A stretch of DNA of 6,382 nt from Spirochaetaceae bacterium. Lineage in GTDB: Bacteria; Spirochaetota; Spirochaetia; Treponematales; Breznakiellaceae. The stretch spans positions 1 through 6,382 of the forward strand of contig JAIRXO010000048.1 in the NCBI GenBank assembly GCA_031268255.1, read 5' to 3'. The stretch's first letter is position 1, and each line of letters opens with the position of its first letter. A model generated the notes under the pieces. That model made no database searches. It saw only the letters and a list, made by a program, of their open reading frames with translations, and was not told where the DNA came from. Of the stretch, positions 1-6,381 are shown piece by piece. Both the position numbers and the translations under genes were made by a program.

Positions 1-568
1 ATACTTTACTAAGGAGCAGCATGTTGAAGTAACAGACGAACTCTGCGAAGGAATTCTCCGGGTAATTATCCAGAATGCCAAGGTAGTCATGACGGACCCG
101 CGTAATTATGATGCCCGGGCGGAACTTATGTGGGCGGGAAGTCTGGCGCATAATGGTCTCTTGGGTACCGGACGTATAGAAGACTGGGCCAGTCATTTAA
201 TTGAGCATGAATTATCCGCAATCTACGATATAGCTCATGGCGCGGGTTTATCTATTATTTTTCCATGCTGGATGGAATATTGCCTAAAGGAAGATCCCCA
301 TCGGTTTGCCAGGTTTGCCAATAAAATCTTTGGTGTAGGCGGTGCTTCCGAGGATTTAGAGCAGATAGGAAAAAAAGGCATTTCAAAATTAAGAGATTTC
401 TTCCGCTCTCTTGGGCTTCCGATAAGCTTTAAGGACGCCGGGCTTTCCAACGAGCGGATTCCCGAGATGGCAAAAAAAGTTACCGCCGCAGCTTCTGTGG
501 GTCAGTTTAAAAAACTGAATGAGGAGGATGTGAACGCCATATATTGCATGGCGACGGAAGTCAAATAA
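1..568 (+). CDS. Iron-containing alcohol dehydrogenase (YqhD/BDH-like), C-terminal half, 5' end outside window
   Basis: Reduces aldehydes to alcohols (or the reverse) with NAD(P)H in the cytoplasm, using an active-site metal, usually Fe2+ or Zn2+. The reading frame is open from base 2, giving 188 visible residues and a TAA at 566-568. Family members run to about 390 residues, so roughly the N-terminal half (Rossmann-like nucleotide domain and the first two metal ligands, Asp and His) lies off the left edge. The visible part is the all-helical metal-binding domain. In WASHLIEHELSAIYDIAHG, the His codons at 194-196 and 236-238 match the third and fourth metal ligands, and the His at 206-208 matches the conserved active-site His (compare FucO His263, His277 and His267). 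HNGLLGTGR, the FARFANKIFGV block and the FFRSLGLP block are typical of the butanol dehydrogenase/YqhD branch. The ATG at 89 is internal and not the real start. The gene is convergent with lon and functionally unrelated to it. Substrate and cofactor preference cannot be read from this half. Confidence 0.93.
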   Translation, partial: YFTKEQHVEVTDELCEGILRVIIQNAKVVMTDPRNYDARAELMWAGSLAHNGLLGTGRIEDWASHLIEHELSAIYDIAHGAGLSIIFPCWMEYCLKEDPHRFARFANKIFGVGGASEDLEQIGKKGISKLRDFFRSLGLPISFKDAGLSNERIPEMAKKVTAAASVGQFKKLNEEDVNAIYCMATEVK

Positions 569-607
569 GAGGCTGGAGATTTTACCTATATTCGCAAGAG
601 GGTCCAT

Positions 608-629
608 ATCCAAGATATTGCTCCTGGAT
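608..629. terminator. Imperfect hairpin between convergent genes, possible terminator
   Basis: The arms ATCCAAGA (608-615) and TCCTGGAT (622-629) flank a 6-base loop. On the + strand this gives 7 of 8 pairs with one A-C mismatch, followed by a T-rich run (TCTTTATTTCTTCTTT, from 630). That would suit termination of the alcohol dehydrogenase transcript. In RNA from the minus strand the mismatch becomes a G-U wobble, giving 8 pairs that begin 3 bases after the lon stop, but no U-tract follows. The T-rich run on the + strand is also the complement of the lysine-rich lon C-terminus, so it may be coincidental. The stem is AT-containing and only moderately stable. Confidence 0.35.
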
Positions 630-632
630 TCT

Positions 633-3059
633 TTATTTCTTCTTTGCCGCTCTTTTTTTGAGATTTTTTTTGAGGATACGTTTATCAAACAAAATACGAA
701 AGGCTTCTTCGGCGCTTTCAATAAAAAGAACTTTGAGGGCGTCTTTGATTTCACTGTCCAGTTCGGAAAAATCCTCTTCGTTATCCTTGGGAATAATTAC
801 CTGTGTCATGCCGTTCCGTATGGCGGCGAGGAGTTTTTCCTTGAGCCCGCCTATGGGAAGTATACGGCCTGTCAGGGTGAGTTCCCCGGTCATGGCTATG
901 CCGGGCTTGGGCGGAACAGCGCAGAGGGTCGAAAGCAGGGAGGCCGCCACGGTAACGCCTGCTGAAGGGCCGTCCTTGGGTATGGCGCCCTCGGGTACAT
1001 GGATATGAAAGTCCGTCTTGGCTATGCCCGGACCCTTGACGGCGTATTTGTCCGATACGCTCCTGAGGTAGGAAAGGGCGATGCGGGCGCTTTCCTTCAT
1101 CACGTCGCCTAAGTTTCCTGTCATGACACATTCGCCTGAACCCCCAAAGCCGGTGCTTTCAACAGGGAGTACAGTGCCCCCTGTTTCGGTCCAGGCCAGG
1201 CCGTAGGAAACGCCGGTACGGGCCTCCTGGTAGACCACGTCATTTTTGTATTTTTTCCTGCCGAGGAGTTTTTCCAGGTCCTTTTTTTGAATTTTCTTTT
1301 TGAATGATTCTATGGGCTTGTTATGCGCTATGCCGTATTCTTTCTGTACCGCTTCCCTGGCTATGCGGCGGGCGCAGCGGGCGATTTCCCTTTCCAGGCC
1401 GCGGACACCCGATTCCATGGTCCAGTGGCGCACGATTTCGAGTATGGCCTCATCGGTAAAACTTATGGCCGCGGCCTCAAGGCCGTTTTCAGAAAGTTCC
1501 TTGGGTACGAGAAACTGTCTGGCGATGGAAAGTTTTTCGAGTTCCCCGTATCCGGGTATTTCGATGATTTCCATACGGTCAAGAAGGGGATACGGAATGG
1601 TATGGAGCGAGTTGGCGGTGGCGATAAAAAGCACCTTGGATAAATCATAGGGGACTTCCATGTAATGATCGGTAAAGCTCGAATTCTGTTCGGGATCGAG
1701 GACTTCAAGAAGCGCCGATGCCGGATCGCCGCGGAAGTCAGAGGACAGCTTGTCGATTTCGTCAAGGAGGAATACAGGATTTACCGTCTCCGCCCGGCGC
1801 ATGGACTGGATAATTTTTCCCGGCAGGGCTCCGACATAGGTTTTGCGGTGTCCCCGTATTTCGGCCTCGTCCCGCACGCCGCCTAAAGATATGCGTATAA
1901 AGGAGCGGCCCAGTGCCCGGGCCACTGATTTTCCCAGGCTGGTCTTGCCGGTCCCCGGAGGGCCCGCAAAGCAGAGTATGGGACCCTTGTTGCCCGCCGG
2001 AATTTCGCCGCTCCGGGAAATAAGGCGCCGCACGGCGATGAATTCAAGAATCCTCTCCTTGGCTTTTTTTATGCCGAAATGATCCTCGTTGAGTTTTTTT
2101 TCGGCCTCGGCAAGGTCAACCGCGTCATCGGAAATTTTGCTCCAGGGCAGATCCGCTATCCAGTCAAGGTAGGCCCTGAGGACTCCGGCCTCGGGGGAAA
2201 AGGGCTGGAGCCTGCGGAGGCGGCCTATCTCCTTGCGGGCCTTGGCCAGCACTTCTTCGGGAGGGTCCTTTCCTTCTATGGATTTTTCCACCTCGGCAAA
2301 TTCATCGGCGATGCTTTCCTTTCCCAGTTCCTTGTTGATTTCCCTGATCTGTTCGTTGAGTATATATTCCCGCTGGGTTTTTTCCATGCGGGTTCTTACC
2401 TTGGTGGATATTTTTTTCTGGAGGCCGAAAATTTCGTTCTCCATTTCCAGGGTTTCAAGCAGGGTCTTGAGCCGCGCCTGGGTATTTTCCATGGAAAGCA
2501 GTTCTACTTTCCGTTCCGCTTTGACCGACAGGGCATTGCATATAAAGTTAATCGCCCGCTCAGGGCTGTCGGCCTTATCCGCCGCGGCAAGGGTATCGGC
2601 GCTTACCTTTCTGGAAAGCTCCGCGTACTGGACAAAGGACTGCTGCACGGTTCTCAGCAGCGCCGCTTCCTCGGCGTCGTTTACTTCTCCGCTGACGGCA
2701 ATGGGCTGTACTTTGACCAGAGGAACGCTTTCTTTTCCCGTAGCCGCGCGGGTCATCCTGGCCCGGTATTCCCCGTGAAGCACAACCCGGAATGTACCGT
2801 CAGGAAGCCTGAGCTGCTGGACAATGCGGGCCACGGTACCGGCGCTGTGGGTATCAAAACTGTCCAGGGCGTTTCTGCGGCAGGCGGCAAAAAGATGGTT
2901 GTCCCGTTTAAGGGCTTCCTCAACAGAAGCTATGCCCGCCTTGTAGGTAATGAAAATGGGAATCATGGTATTGGGGAAAAGCACCATATCCCTCAGCGGG
3001 AGCAGCGGATATTCCTCGGATTGATTTTTGCCTTTCAGAACCGAAAGAATATTCGCCAT
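633..3059 (-). CDS. lon: ATP-dependent protease Lon (LonA type)
   Basis: Homohexameric cytoplasmic serine protease that unfolds and degrades damaged proteins and short-lived regulators, using ATP. It has 808 residues, a usual LonA length. Domains in order: LON substrate-binding domain (about 17-210, starting with PLLPLRDMVLFP), helical/coiled-coil linker (about 210-320, including QREYILNEQIREINKELG), AAA+ module (about 330-560) and C-terminal protease domain (about 610-785). Walker A is GPPGTGKT at 366-373 and Walker B is FLLDE at 430-434. The catalytic dyad is Ser699 in DGPSAG and Lys742 in GGLKEK, with exactly the 43-residue spacing of E. coli Ser679/Lys722. The last 16 residues form a basic tail (KRILKKNLKKRAAKKK) beyond the protease fold. 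The ATG at 3057-3059 puts the conserved N-terminal motif at the usual place. It lies 9 bases after the clpX stop, with only a weak AGG (3070-3068) as ribosome-binding site, so translation is probably coupled to clpX. Last gene of the tig-clpP-clpX-lon block. Confidence 0.98.
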   Translation of the reverse strand: MANILSVLKGKNQSEEYPLLPLRDMVLFPNTMIPIFITYKAGIASVEEALKRDNHLFAACRRNALDSFDTHSAGTVARIVQQLRLPDGTFRVVLHGEYRARMTRAATGKESVPLVKVQPIAVSGEVNDAEEAALLRTVQQSFVQYAELSRKVSADTLAAADKADSPERAINFICNALSVKAERKVELLSMENTQARLKTLLETLEMENEIFGLQKKISTKVRTRMEKTQREYILNEQIREINKELGKESIADEFAEVEKSIEGKDPPEEVLAKARKEIGRLRRLQPFSPEAGVLRAYLDWIADLPWSKISDDAVDLAEAEKKLNEDHFGIKKAKERILEFIAVRRLISRSGEIPAGNKGPILCFAGPPGTGKTSLGKSVARALGRSFIRISLGGVRDEAEIRGHRKTYVGALPGKIIQSMRRAETVNPVFLLDEIDKLSSDFRGDPASALLEVLDPEQNSSFTDHYMEVPYDLSKVLFIATANSLHTIPYPLLDRMEIIEIPGYGELEKLSIARQFLVPKELSENGLEAAAISFTDEAILEIVRHWTMESGVRGLEREIARCARRIAREAVQKEYGIAHNKPIESFKKKIQKKDLEKLLGRKKYKNDVVYQEARTGVSYGLAWTETGGTVLPVESTGFGGSGECVMTGNLGDVMKESARIALSYLRSVSDKYAVKGPGIAKTDFHIHVPEGAIPKDGPSAGVTVAASLLSTLCAVPPKPGIAMTGELTLTGRILPIGGLKEKLLAAIRNGMTQVIIPKDNEEDFSELDSEIKDALKVLFIESAEEAFRILFDKRILKKNLKKRAAKKK

Positions 3060-3076
3060 AACGCGCGCCTACGCGC
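3060..3076 (-). promoter_or_regulatory. lon translation-initiation region: GC-only hairpin around the clpX stop and weak SD
   Basis: In the minus-strand RNA, GCGCG (3076-3072) pairs perfectly with CGCGC (3067-3063), leaving the tetraloop UAGG (3071-3068). The UAG of that loop is the clpX stop codon, and AGG is the only Shine-Dalgarno-like stretch, 8 bases before the lon ATG. The sequence is seen directly. A role in coupling lon translation to ribosomes ending on clpX is inference, and a run of GC dinucleotides can form such a stem by chance. Confidence 0.4.
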
Positions 3077-4313
3077 TCTTCGGCAGCCGGTGAATTTCGG
3101 GAGGCTGGGATCTTTCGACCGCGTCCTTGGTGATAAGCACCTCTTTAGCGCCGTCCATTGACGGAAGCTCAAACATTATATCGGTCATGATCCTTTCCAC
3201 TATGGCCCGGAGCCCCCGGGCGCCTGTTTTTTGCCTGATCGCCGTATCGGCTATGGCGTTGACCGCCTCGTCGGTAAATTCGAGCTTTACGTCATCTATG
3301 GCGAGGGAAGCCTGATACTGTTTGACTATGGCGTTTTTGGGTTCGGTCATAATGCGCTTTAAGTCTTCCTGCCTGAGTTCCTCAAGGCTTACCATGATGG
3401 GGAGACGGCCTATAAATTCGGGTATCATGCCGAAATGAATGAGATCATCCGGGTGAAGGTGTTCAAAGAGTTCCCTGATGCTCCGTTCCCGGGAATCCCT
3501 GATATCCGAGCCGAATCCCATGGGATGCTGTACAATACGCTGTTCAATATACTTGTCAAGGCCCACAAAGGCGCCGCCGCAGATGAAAAGTATGTCGGTA
3601 GTATCAATGCGTATCATTTCCTGATTGGGATGCTTGCGGCCTCCCTGGGGCGGAACCGAAGCTATAGTCCCCTCGATGATTTTAAGCAGGGCCTGCTGAA
3701 CACCCTCTCCCGATACATCGCGGGTAATGGAAACATTCTCACCCTTGCGGGCTATCTTGTCTATTTCGTCTATATACACAATGCCCCGTTCCGCGGCGGC
3801 TATATTGCCCCCGGCGCTCTGGATGAGCTTGAGCAGTATATTCTCCACATCCTCGCCCACATACCCCGCCTCGGTGAGCGTGGTGGCGTCCACTATGGCA
3901 AAGGGAACCTTGAGCTTTTTGGCCAGGGTCTTTGCCAGAAGGGTTTTCCCCGTGCCGGTAGGACCGATGAGGAGTACATTGGATTTTTCTATTTCAACAT
4001 CATTGGCTTCTTTGGAAGGATTGGCTATACGCTTGTAGTGGTTATACACCGCCACGGAGAGGGCCTTTTTGGCGTCATTCTGGCCTATGGCGAACATATC
4101 CAGATATTCCTTTATCTCCCGGGGAGTGGGAATATCCCCGGTAAATTTGGAAGAAATTTCCTGCTCCTCATCAACAAGAATTTTGCGGCACAGTTCGACA
4201 CATTCATCGCAGATAAATATGTCGTTGGGGCCGGCGATGAGTTTCCTGGCCATTTCGGCGCTCTTGCCGCAGAAGGAACATATCCTCTCCCCGCTGTTAC
4301 GCAGTCTTGCCAT
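3069..4313 (-). CDS. clpX: ATP-dependent Clp protease ATP-binding subunit ClpX
   Basis: AAA+ unfoldase that recognises degradation tags (for example ssrA), unfolds the protein and feeds it into ClpP. It works in the cytoplasm as a hexamer docked on ClpP. It has 414 residues, normal for the family (E. coli 424). The N-terminal zinc-binding domain has four cysteines, Cys12, Cys15, Cys35 and Cys38 (CSFC...CDEC). Walker A is GPTGTGKT at 117-124 and Walker B is IVYIDE at 178-183. The pore loop GYVG is at 150-153, the RKH substrate loop at 226-228, the arginine-finger box EFIGRLP at 299-305 (Arg303), and sensor 2 GARGLR at 364-369 (Arg366). The ClpP-docking tripeptide, IGF in E. coli, reads MGF at 265-267, a conservative hydrophobic change. 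The ATG start overlaps the end of clpP by 17 bases and has a good ribosome-binding site inside clpP. The stop is 9 bases before lon. Zinc fingers, pore loops and ATPase residues all appear intact. Confidence 0.98.
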   Translation of the reverse strand: MARLRNSGERICSFCGKSAEMARKLIAGPNDIFICDECVELCRKILVDEEQEISSKFTGDIPTPREIKEYLDMFAIGQNDAKKALSVAVYNHYKRIANPSKEANDVEIEKSNVLLIGPTGTGKTLLAKTLAKKLKVPFAIVDATTLTEAGYVGEDVENILLKLIQSAGGNIAAAERGIVYIDEIDKIARKGENVSITRDVSGEGVQQALLKIIEGTIASVPPQGGRKHPNQEMIRIDTTDILFICGGAFVGLDKYIEQRIVQHPMGFGSDIRDSRERSIRELFEHLHPDDLIHFGMIPEFIGRLPIMVSLEELRQEDLKRIMTEPKNAIVKQYQASLAIDDVKLEFTDEAVNAIADTAIRQKTGARGLRAIVERIMTDIMFELPSMDGAKEVLITKDAVERSQPPEIHRLPKSA

Positions 4314-4911
4314 GATTTTCCCTTTTTAAGATGCGGTCCACGGCTCCGTACTCAACAGCCTCCGCGGCGGACATGAAAAAATCGCGCTCCATGTCCAGGG
4401 CTATACGTTCGGTATCCTTGCCGGTATGCCTGGCGAAATACTCAATGGTCAGCCTTTTCAACCTGAGAATTTCCTTGGCCTGTATGCCTATGTCCCTGGC
4501 CTGGCCCTGGGCGCCCCCCCAGGGCTGATGCATCAGCACCCGCGAAGAAGGGAGCACGGAACGCTTTCCCGTGGTTCCAGAGCAGAGTATAAGGGCCGCC
4601 ATGCTTGCCGCCTGGCCCACACAGATAGTCTGCACATCGCATTTAACGTATTGCAGGGTATCATAGATGGCCAGGCCCGAGGTTACCGAGCCTCCGGGAG
4701 AATTGATGTAGAGGTTAATGTCTTTTTCAGTATCCTGACCATCGAGGAAAAGAAGCTGGGCCACCACAAGATCGGCGGAAAGGTCGTTGATTTCACCGTC
4801 CAGAAAGACAATACGGTCCTTGAGGAGCCGTGAGTATATATCGTAGGAACGTTCCCCCATGCCGGTCTGTTCAACCACAATGGGAACCAAATTATTCATC
4901 TGCGGCATCAT
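4297..4911 (-). CDS. clpP: ATP-dependent Clp protease proteolytic subunit ClpP
   Basis: Serine peptidase that forms a double-heptamer barrel. Together with ClpX it degrades unfolded proteins to short peptides in the cytoplasm. It has 204 residues from the first ATG, a typical length. The catalytic triad is complete and correctly spaced: Ser103 in GQAASMAA, His128 in LMHQP and Asp177 in ERDFFMSA. The 25- and 49-residue gaps equal those of E. coli ClpP. The oligomerisation and oxyanion region INSPGGSVTSGLAIYDT (70-86) is also present. The start is uncertain among Met1 (4911), Met2 (4908) and Met5 (4899). Starting at Met5 gives MNNLVPIVVEQT, which resembles the short N-terminus of Bacillus ClpP (MNLIP...). 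The first two starts would add a 4- or 3-residue leader. None of the three has a convincing Shine-Dalgarno sequence. The gene follows the tig stop by 12 bases and overlaps clpX by 17, so it is part of one transcript. It is presumably the partner of the adjacent ClpX. Whether the genome holds another clpP cannot be seen here. Confidence 0.97.
   Translation of the reverse strand: MMPQMNNLVPIVVEQTGMGERSYDIYSRLLKDRIVFLDGEINDLSADLVVAQLLFLDGQDTEKDINLYINSPGGSVTSGLAIYDTLQYVKCDVQTICVGQAASMAALILCSGTTGKRSVLPSSRVLMHQPWGGAQGQARDIGIQAKEILRLKRLTIEYFARHTGKDTERIALDMERDFFMSAAEAVEYGAVDRILKRENHGKTA
4320..4324 (-). promoter_or_regulatory. Shine-Dalgarno of clpX, inside clpP
   Basis: The minus-strand sequence AAGGG (in AAAAAGGGAAAATC) sits 6 bases before the clpX ATG at 4313, within the last codons of clpP. 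It is the clearest ribosome-binding site in the block. It fixes the clpX start even though that start overlaps clpP by 17 bases in another frame. Confidence 0.75.
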
Positions 4912-4923
4912 ATATATACCAAT

Positions 4924-6294
4924 TTAACCATTATTGCCCACGAGGTCCAGATATTTCTGCTTTTTCCCCTTTTTTATCGTTATATCGCCGAAAACCGCGT
5001 CAAATAGTTTCCTTTCCCGGATATCTTCCCTGAGGTATTCCTTCATGTTGCCCTGCTCGTAGTAACTTTTTACCTCATCCACCTTGATATCCGCGTTGGC
5101 GGCCAGGGTCTCAAATTCCTTCTCAAGCTCTTCGTCGGAAACCTCGATATTCATGTTCTTCATCATGGTTTCCACGATGAGCCGCGACTGGAGGGCCTTT
5201 TTCGCGTCAGGCCGCCATCCGTCGAGAATCTCGTCATAACCCTTGGAACCGGCGCCGAACATATTGAGAAGCTGGTCCGAACCGACATTAAAACGCCGGG
5301 CAAGATTGCGCCACCGCGACTCCAGTTCCACACGCATCATAGACCCGGGAACCACGATGTCGGTTTTTTCGAGGAGCTTTTCGAGGAAGGCGTTGATGGT
5401 AAGCTCCCGTATGCGCGATGAGAGCTTTTTGTCGAGCCTGTCCTTTATGTCGCTTTTGAGATCATCGAGGGTTTTGAATTTTTCGTTGACATCCTGGGCC
5501 AAATCATCGTCCAGATCGGGAAGTTTCTTTTCCTTGAGGGCCGTAAGGGTTATTTTGAATTTTTTCGTCTTGCCGGCCAGAACAGGATCGTCATAATCAT
5601 CGGGAAAAGTCTTTTCGAATTCCCGGCTTTCCCCCTTTTTCATGCCGAGCGCGTCATCATCGAATTTGTACGCCACCATGCCTGAACCCAGGGTAAACAC
5701 ATAGTCCGCCCGTTCCGAACCGGCCAGCGCCTCGCCCTGCTCGTTCAGTTCACAGTATGTAATCGTCGCCACATCATTGTTTGCCGCCGCCGCATCGTCA
5801 TCCCGGTCCAGAATCAGGGCATTACGGTCCCTAAGGCTTTCCAGTTCCCGGTCTATATCCTCTTTGCCGATTCCGGCGTCGGGGACTTCAATTTCCGTAC
5901 CCTGCCATTGGGGAAGCTCCACCTTGGGAAGAACATCGTAGACCACGCTGAAACTCAGGTCGTTTTCCAGATCAAGACGGGGCTCGCCCTGCAGCTCGGG
6001 ATCAGTATAGGGAAGGGGCTTTACATCTTCGCCCAGAGTTTCAGGCGCTTCGAAAAGCTCCTGGACACTCTTGCCTATAATACGGCTTAACGCCTCGTCC
6101 TTTAAGGCATCGCCGAATTTGCGCACCAGTACATCCCGGGGAACCTTTCCCTTTCTGAAACCGGGTATGAGCACCTTCCGGGTATAATCGGCGACAATCT
6201 CATCGTATTGACCGCGGACATCATCGTTGCCAACAGTAACGGTCAACCGCACCGCCGAATTCTCAAGACGGGTAATCTCTTTGGATACAACCAC
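4924..6294 (-). CDS. tig: Trigger factor, ribosome-associated chaperone
   Basis: Binds the ribosome near the polypeptide exit (protein L23) and shields nascent chains. It has 456 residues, close to the usual 430-450. Domains in order: N-terminal ribosome-binding domain (about 1-130) with the signature GFRKGKVP at 45-52; FKBP-like PPIase domain (about 155-255); helical C-terminal chaperone domain (about 260-440); short basic tail KKGKKQKYLDLVGNNG. The PPIase loop, GMIPGFE in E. coli, reads GMVAYKFD (205-212), so prolyl isomerase activity is doubtful while the fold signature ALGMKKGE and the TFPDDY region remain. The domain is rich in Asp (DRDDD, FDDD, PDDYDD, DLDDD). The start is GTG at 6294, chosen because a ribosome-binding site precedes it, the family N-terminal strand follows directly, and no in-frame ATG, GTG or TTG exists between it and the window edge. 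It is the first gene of the block visible here, 12 bases before clpP. Confidence 0.97.
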   Translation of the reverse strand: MVVSKEITRLENSAVRLTVTVGNDDVRGQYDEIVADYTRKVLIPGFRKGKVPRDVLVRKFGDALKDEALSRIIGKSVQELFEAPETLGEDVKPLPYTDPELQGEPRLDLENDLSFSVVYDVLPKVELPQWQGTEIEVPDAGIGKEDIDRELESLRDRNALILDRDDDAAAANNDVATITYCELNEQGEALAGSERADYVFTLGSGMVAYKFDDDALGMKKGESREFEKTFPDDYDDPVLAGKTKKFKITLTALKEKKLPDLDDDLAQDVNEKFKTLDDLKSDIKDRLDKKLSSRIRELTINAFLEKLLEKTDIVVPGSMMRVELESRWRNLARRFNVGSDQLLNMFGAGSKGYDEILDGWRPDAKKALQSRLIVETMMKNMNIEVSDEELEKEFETLAANADIKVDEVKSYYEQGNMKEYLREDIRERKLFDAVFGDITIKKGKKQKYLDLVGNNG

Positions 6295-6300
6295 AACTTT

Positions 6301-6306
6301 CCTCGT
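6301..6306 (-). promoter_or_regulatory. Shine-Dalgarno supporting the GTG start of tig
   Basis: The minus-strand sequence ACGAGG ends 6 bases before the GTG at 6294. GAGG at this distance is a normal ribosome-binding site and decides the start, since the frame stays open upstream to the window edge with no other initiation codon. Confidence 0.65.
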
Positions 6307-6329
6307 ATGACAAAAACATTCTGAAAAGA

Positions 6330-6381
6330 GCGGGAAACGGGAGTCAGACCCGCGACATACGTCCCTCCGGGCCGTTTGTCG
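6330..6381. other. Two adjacent stem-loops upstream of tig, identity unknown
   Basis: On the + strand, the arms CGACATACG (6353-6361) and CGTTTGTCG (6373-6381) pair at 8 of 9 positions, and inside them CCC (6363-6365) pairs with GGG (6369-6371). This makes an 11-pair hairpin with symmetric single mismatches. Next to it, GCGGG and CCCGC (6349-6353 and 6330-6334 on the + strand) are complementary. In the minus-strand direction this is followed by TCTTTTC, which could be a weak terminator of a gene beyond the window. One minus-strand frame (6382-6344) ends in TGA and could be the last 12 residues of that gene. I cannot decide between coding tail, terminator and RNA structure. Confidence 0.3.

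Larger units (their letters stand above)
633..6294 (-). other. Protein quality-control operon tig-clpP-clpX-lon
   Basis: Four genes in the same orientation with junctions of 12 bases (tig/clpP), a 17-base overlap (clpP/clpX) and 9 bases (clpX/lon). The order matches the well-known E. coli cluster. There, larger gaps separate clpP and lon from the gene before and leave room for separate promoters; here there is no such intergenic room. Any heat-inducible promoter for lon alone would have to lie inside clpX coding sequence. The main promoter is expected upstream of tig, beyond or near the right edge of the window. Confidence 0.85.

Noticed and set aside
89..568. A complete 159-residue protein starting at the ATG at 89
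   Set aside because: The frame is open back to base 2, and the upstream residues (including VTDELCEGILRVIIQNAK) match the family. The ATG is an internal Met of the dehydrogenase.
389..754. A 121-codon minus-strand frame crossing the gap between lon and the alcohol dehydrogenase
   Set aside because: It overlaps the end of lon in another frame and runs antisense to the conserved end of the dehydrogenase. Its sequence is basic and low in complexity, without recognisable motifs.
2079..3161. A 360-codon open frame on the + strand spanning the lon/clpX junction
   Set aside because: It is antisense to two proteins with complete catalytic motifs. Its translation (rich in G, F, L and R) resembles no family I know, and no ribosome-binding site or context supports it. 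Long antisense frames are common opposite genes of this codon use.
3435..4376. A 313-codon open frame on the + strand opposite clpX
   Set aside because: Antisense shadow of a fully recognisable clpX; no family resemblance, no supporting signals.
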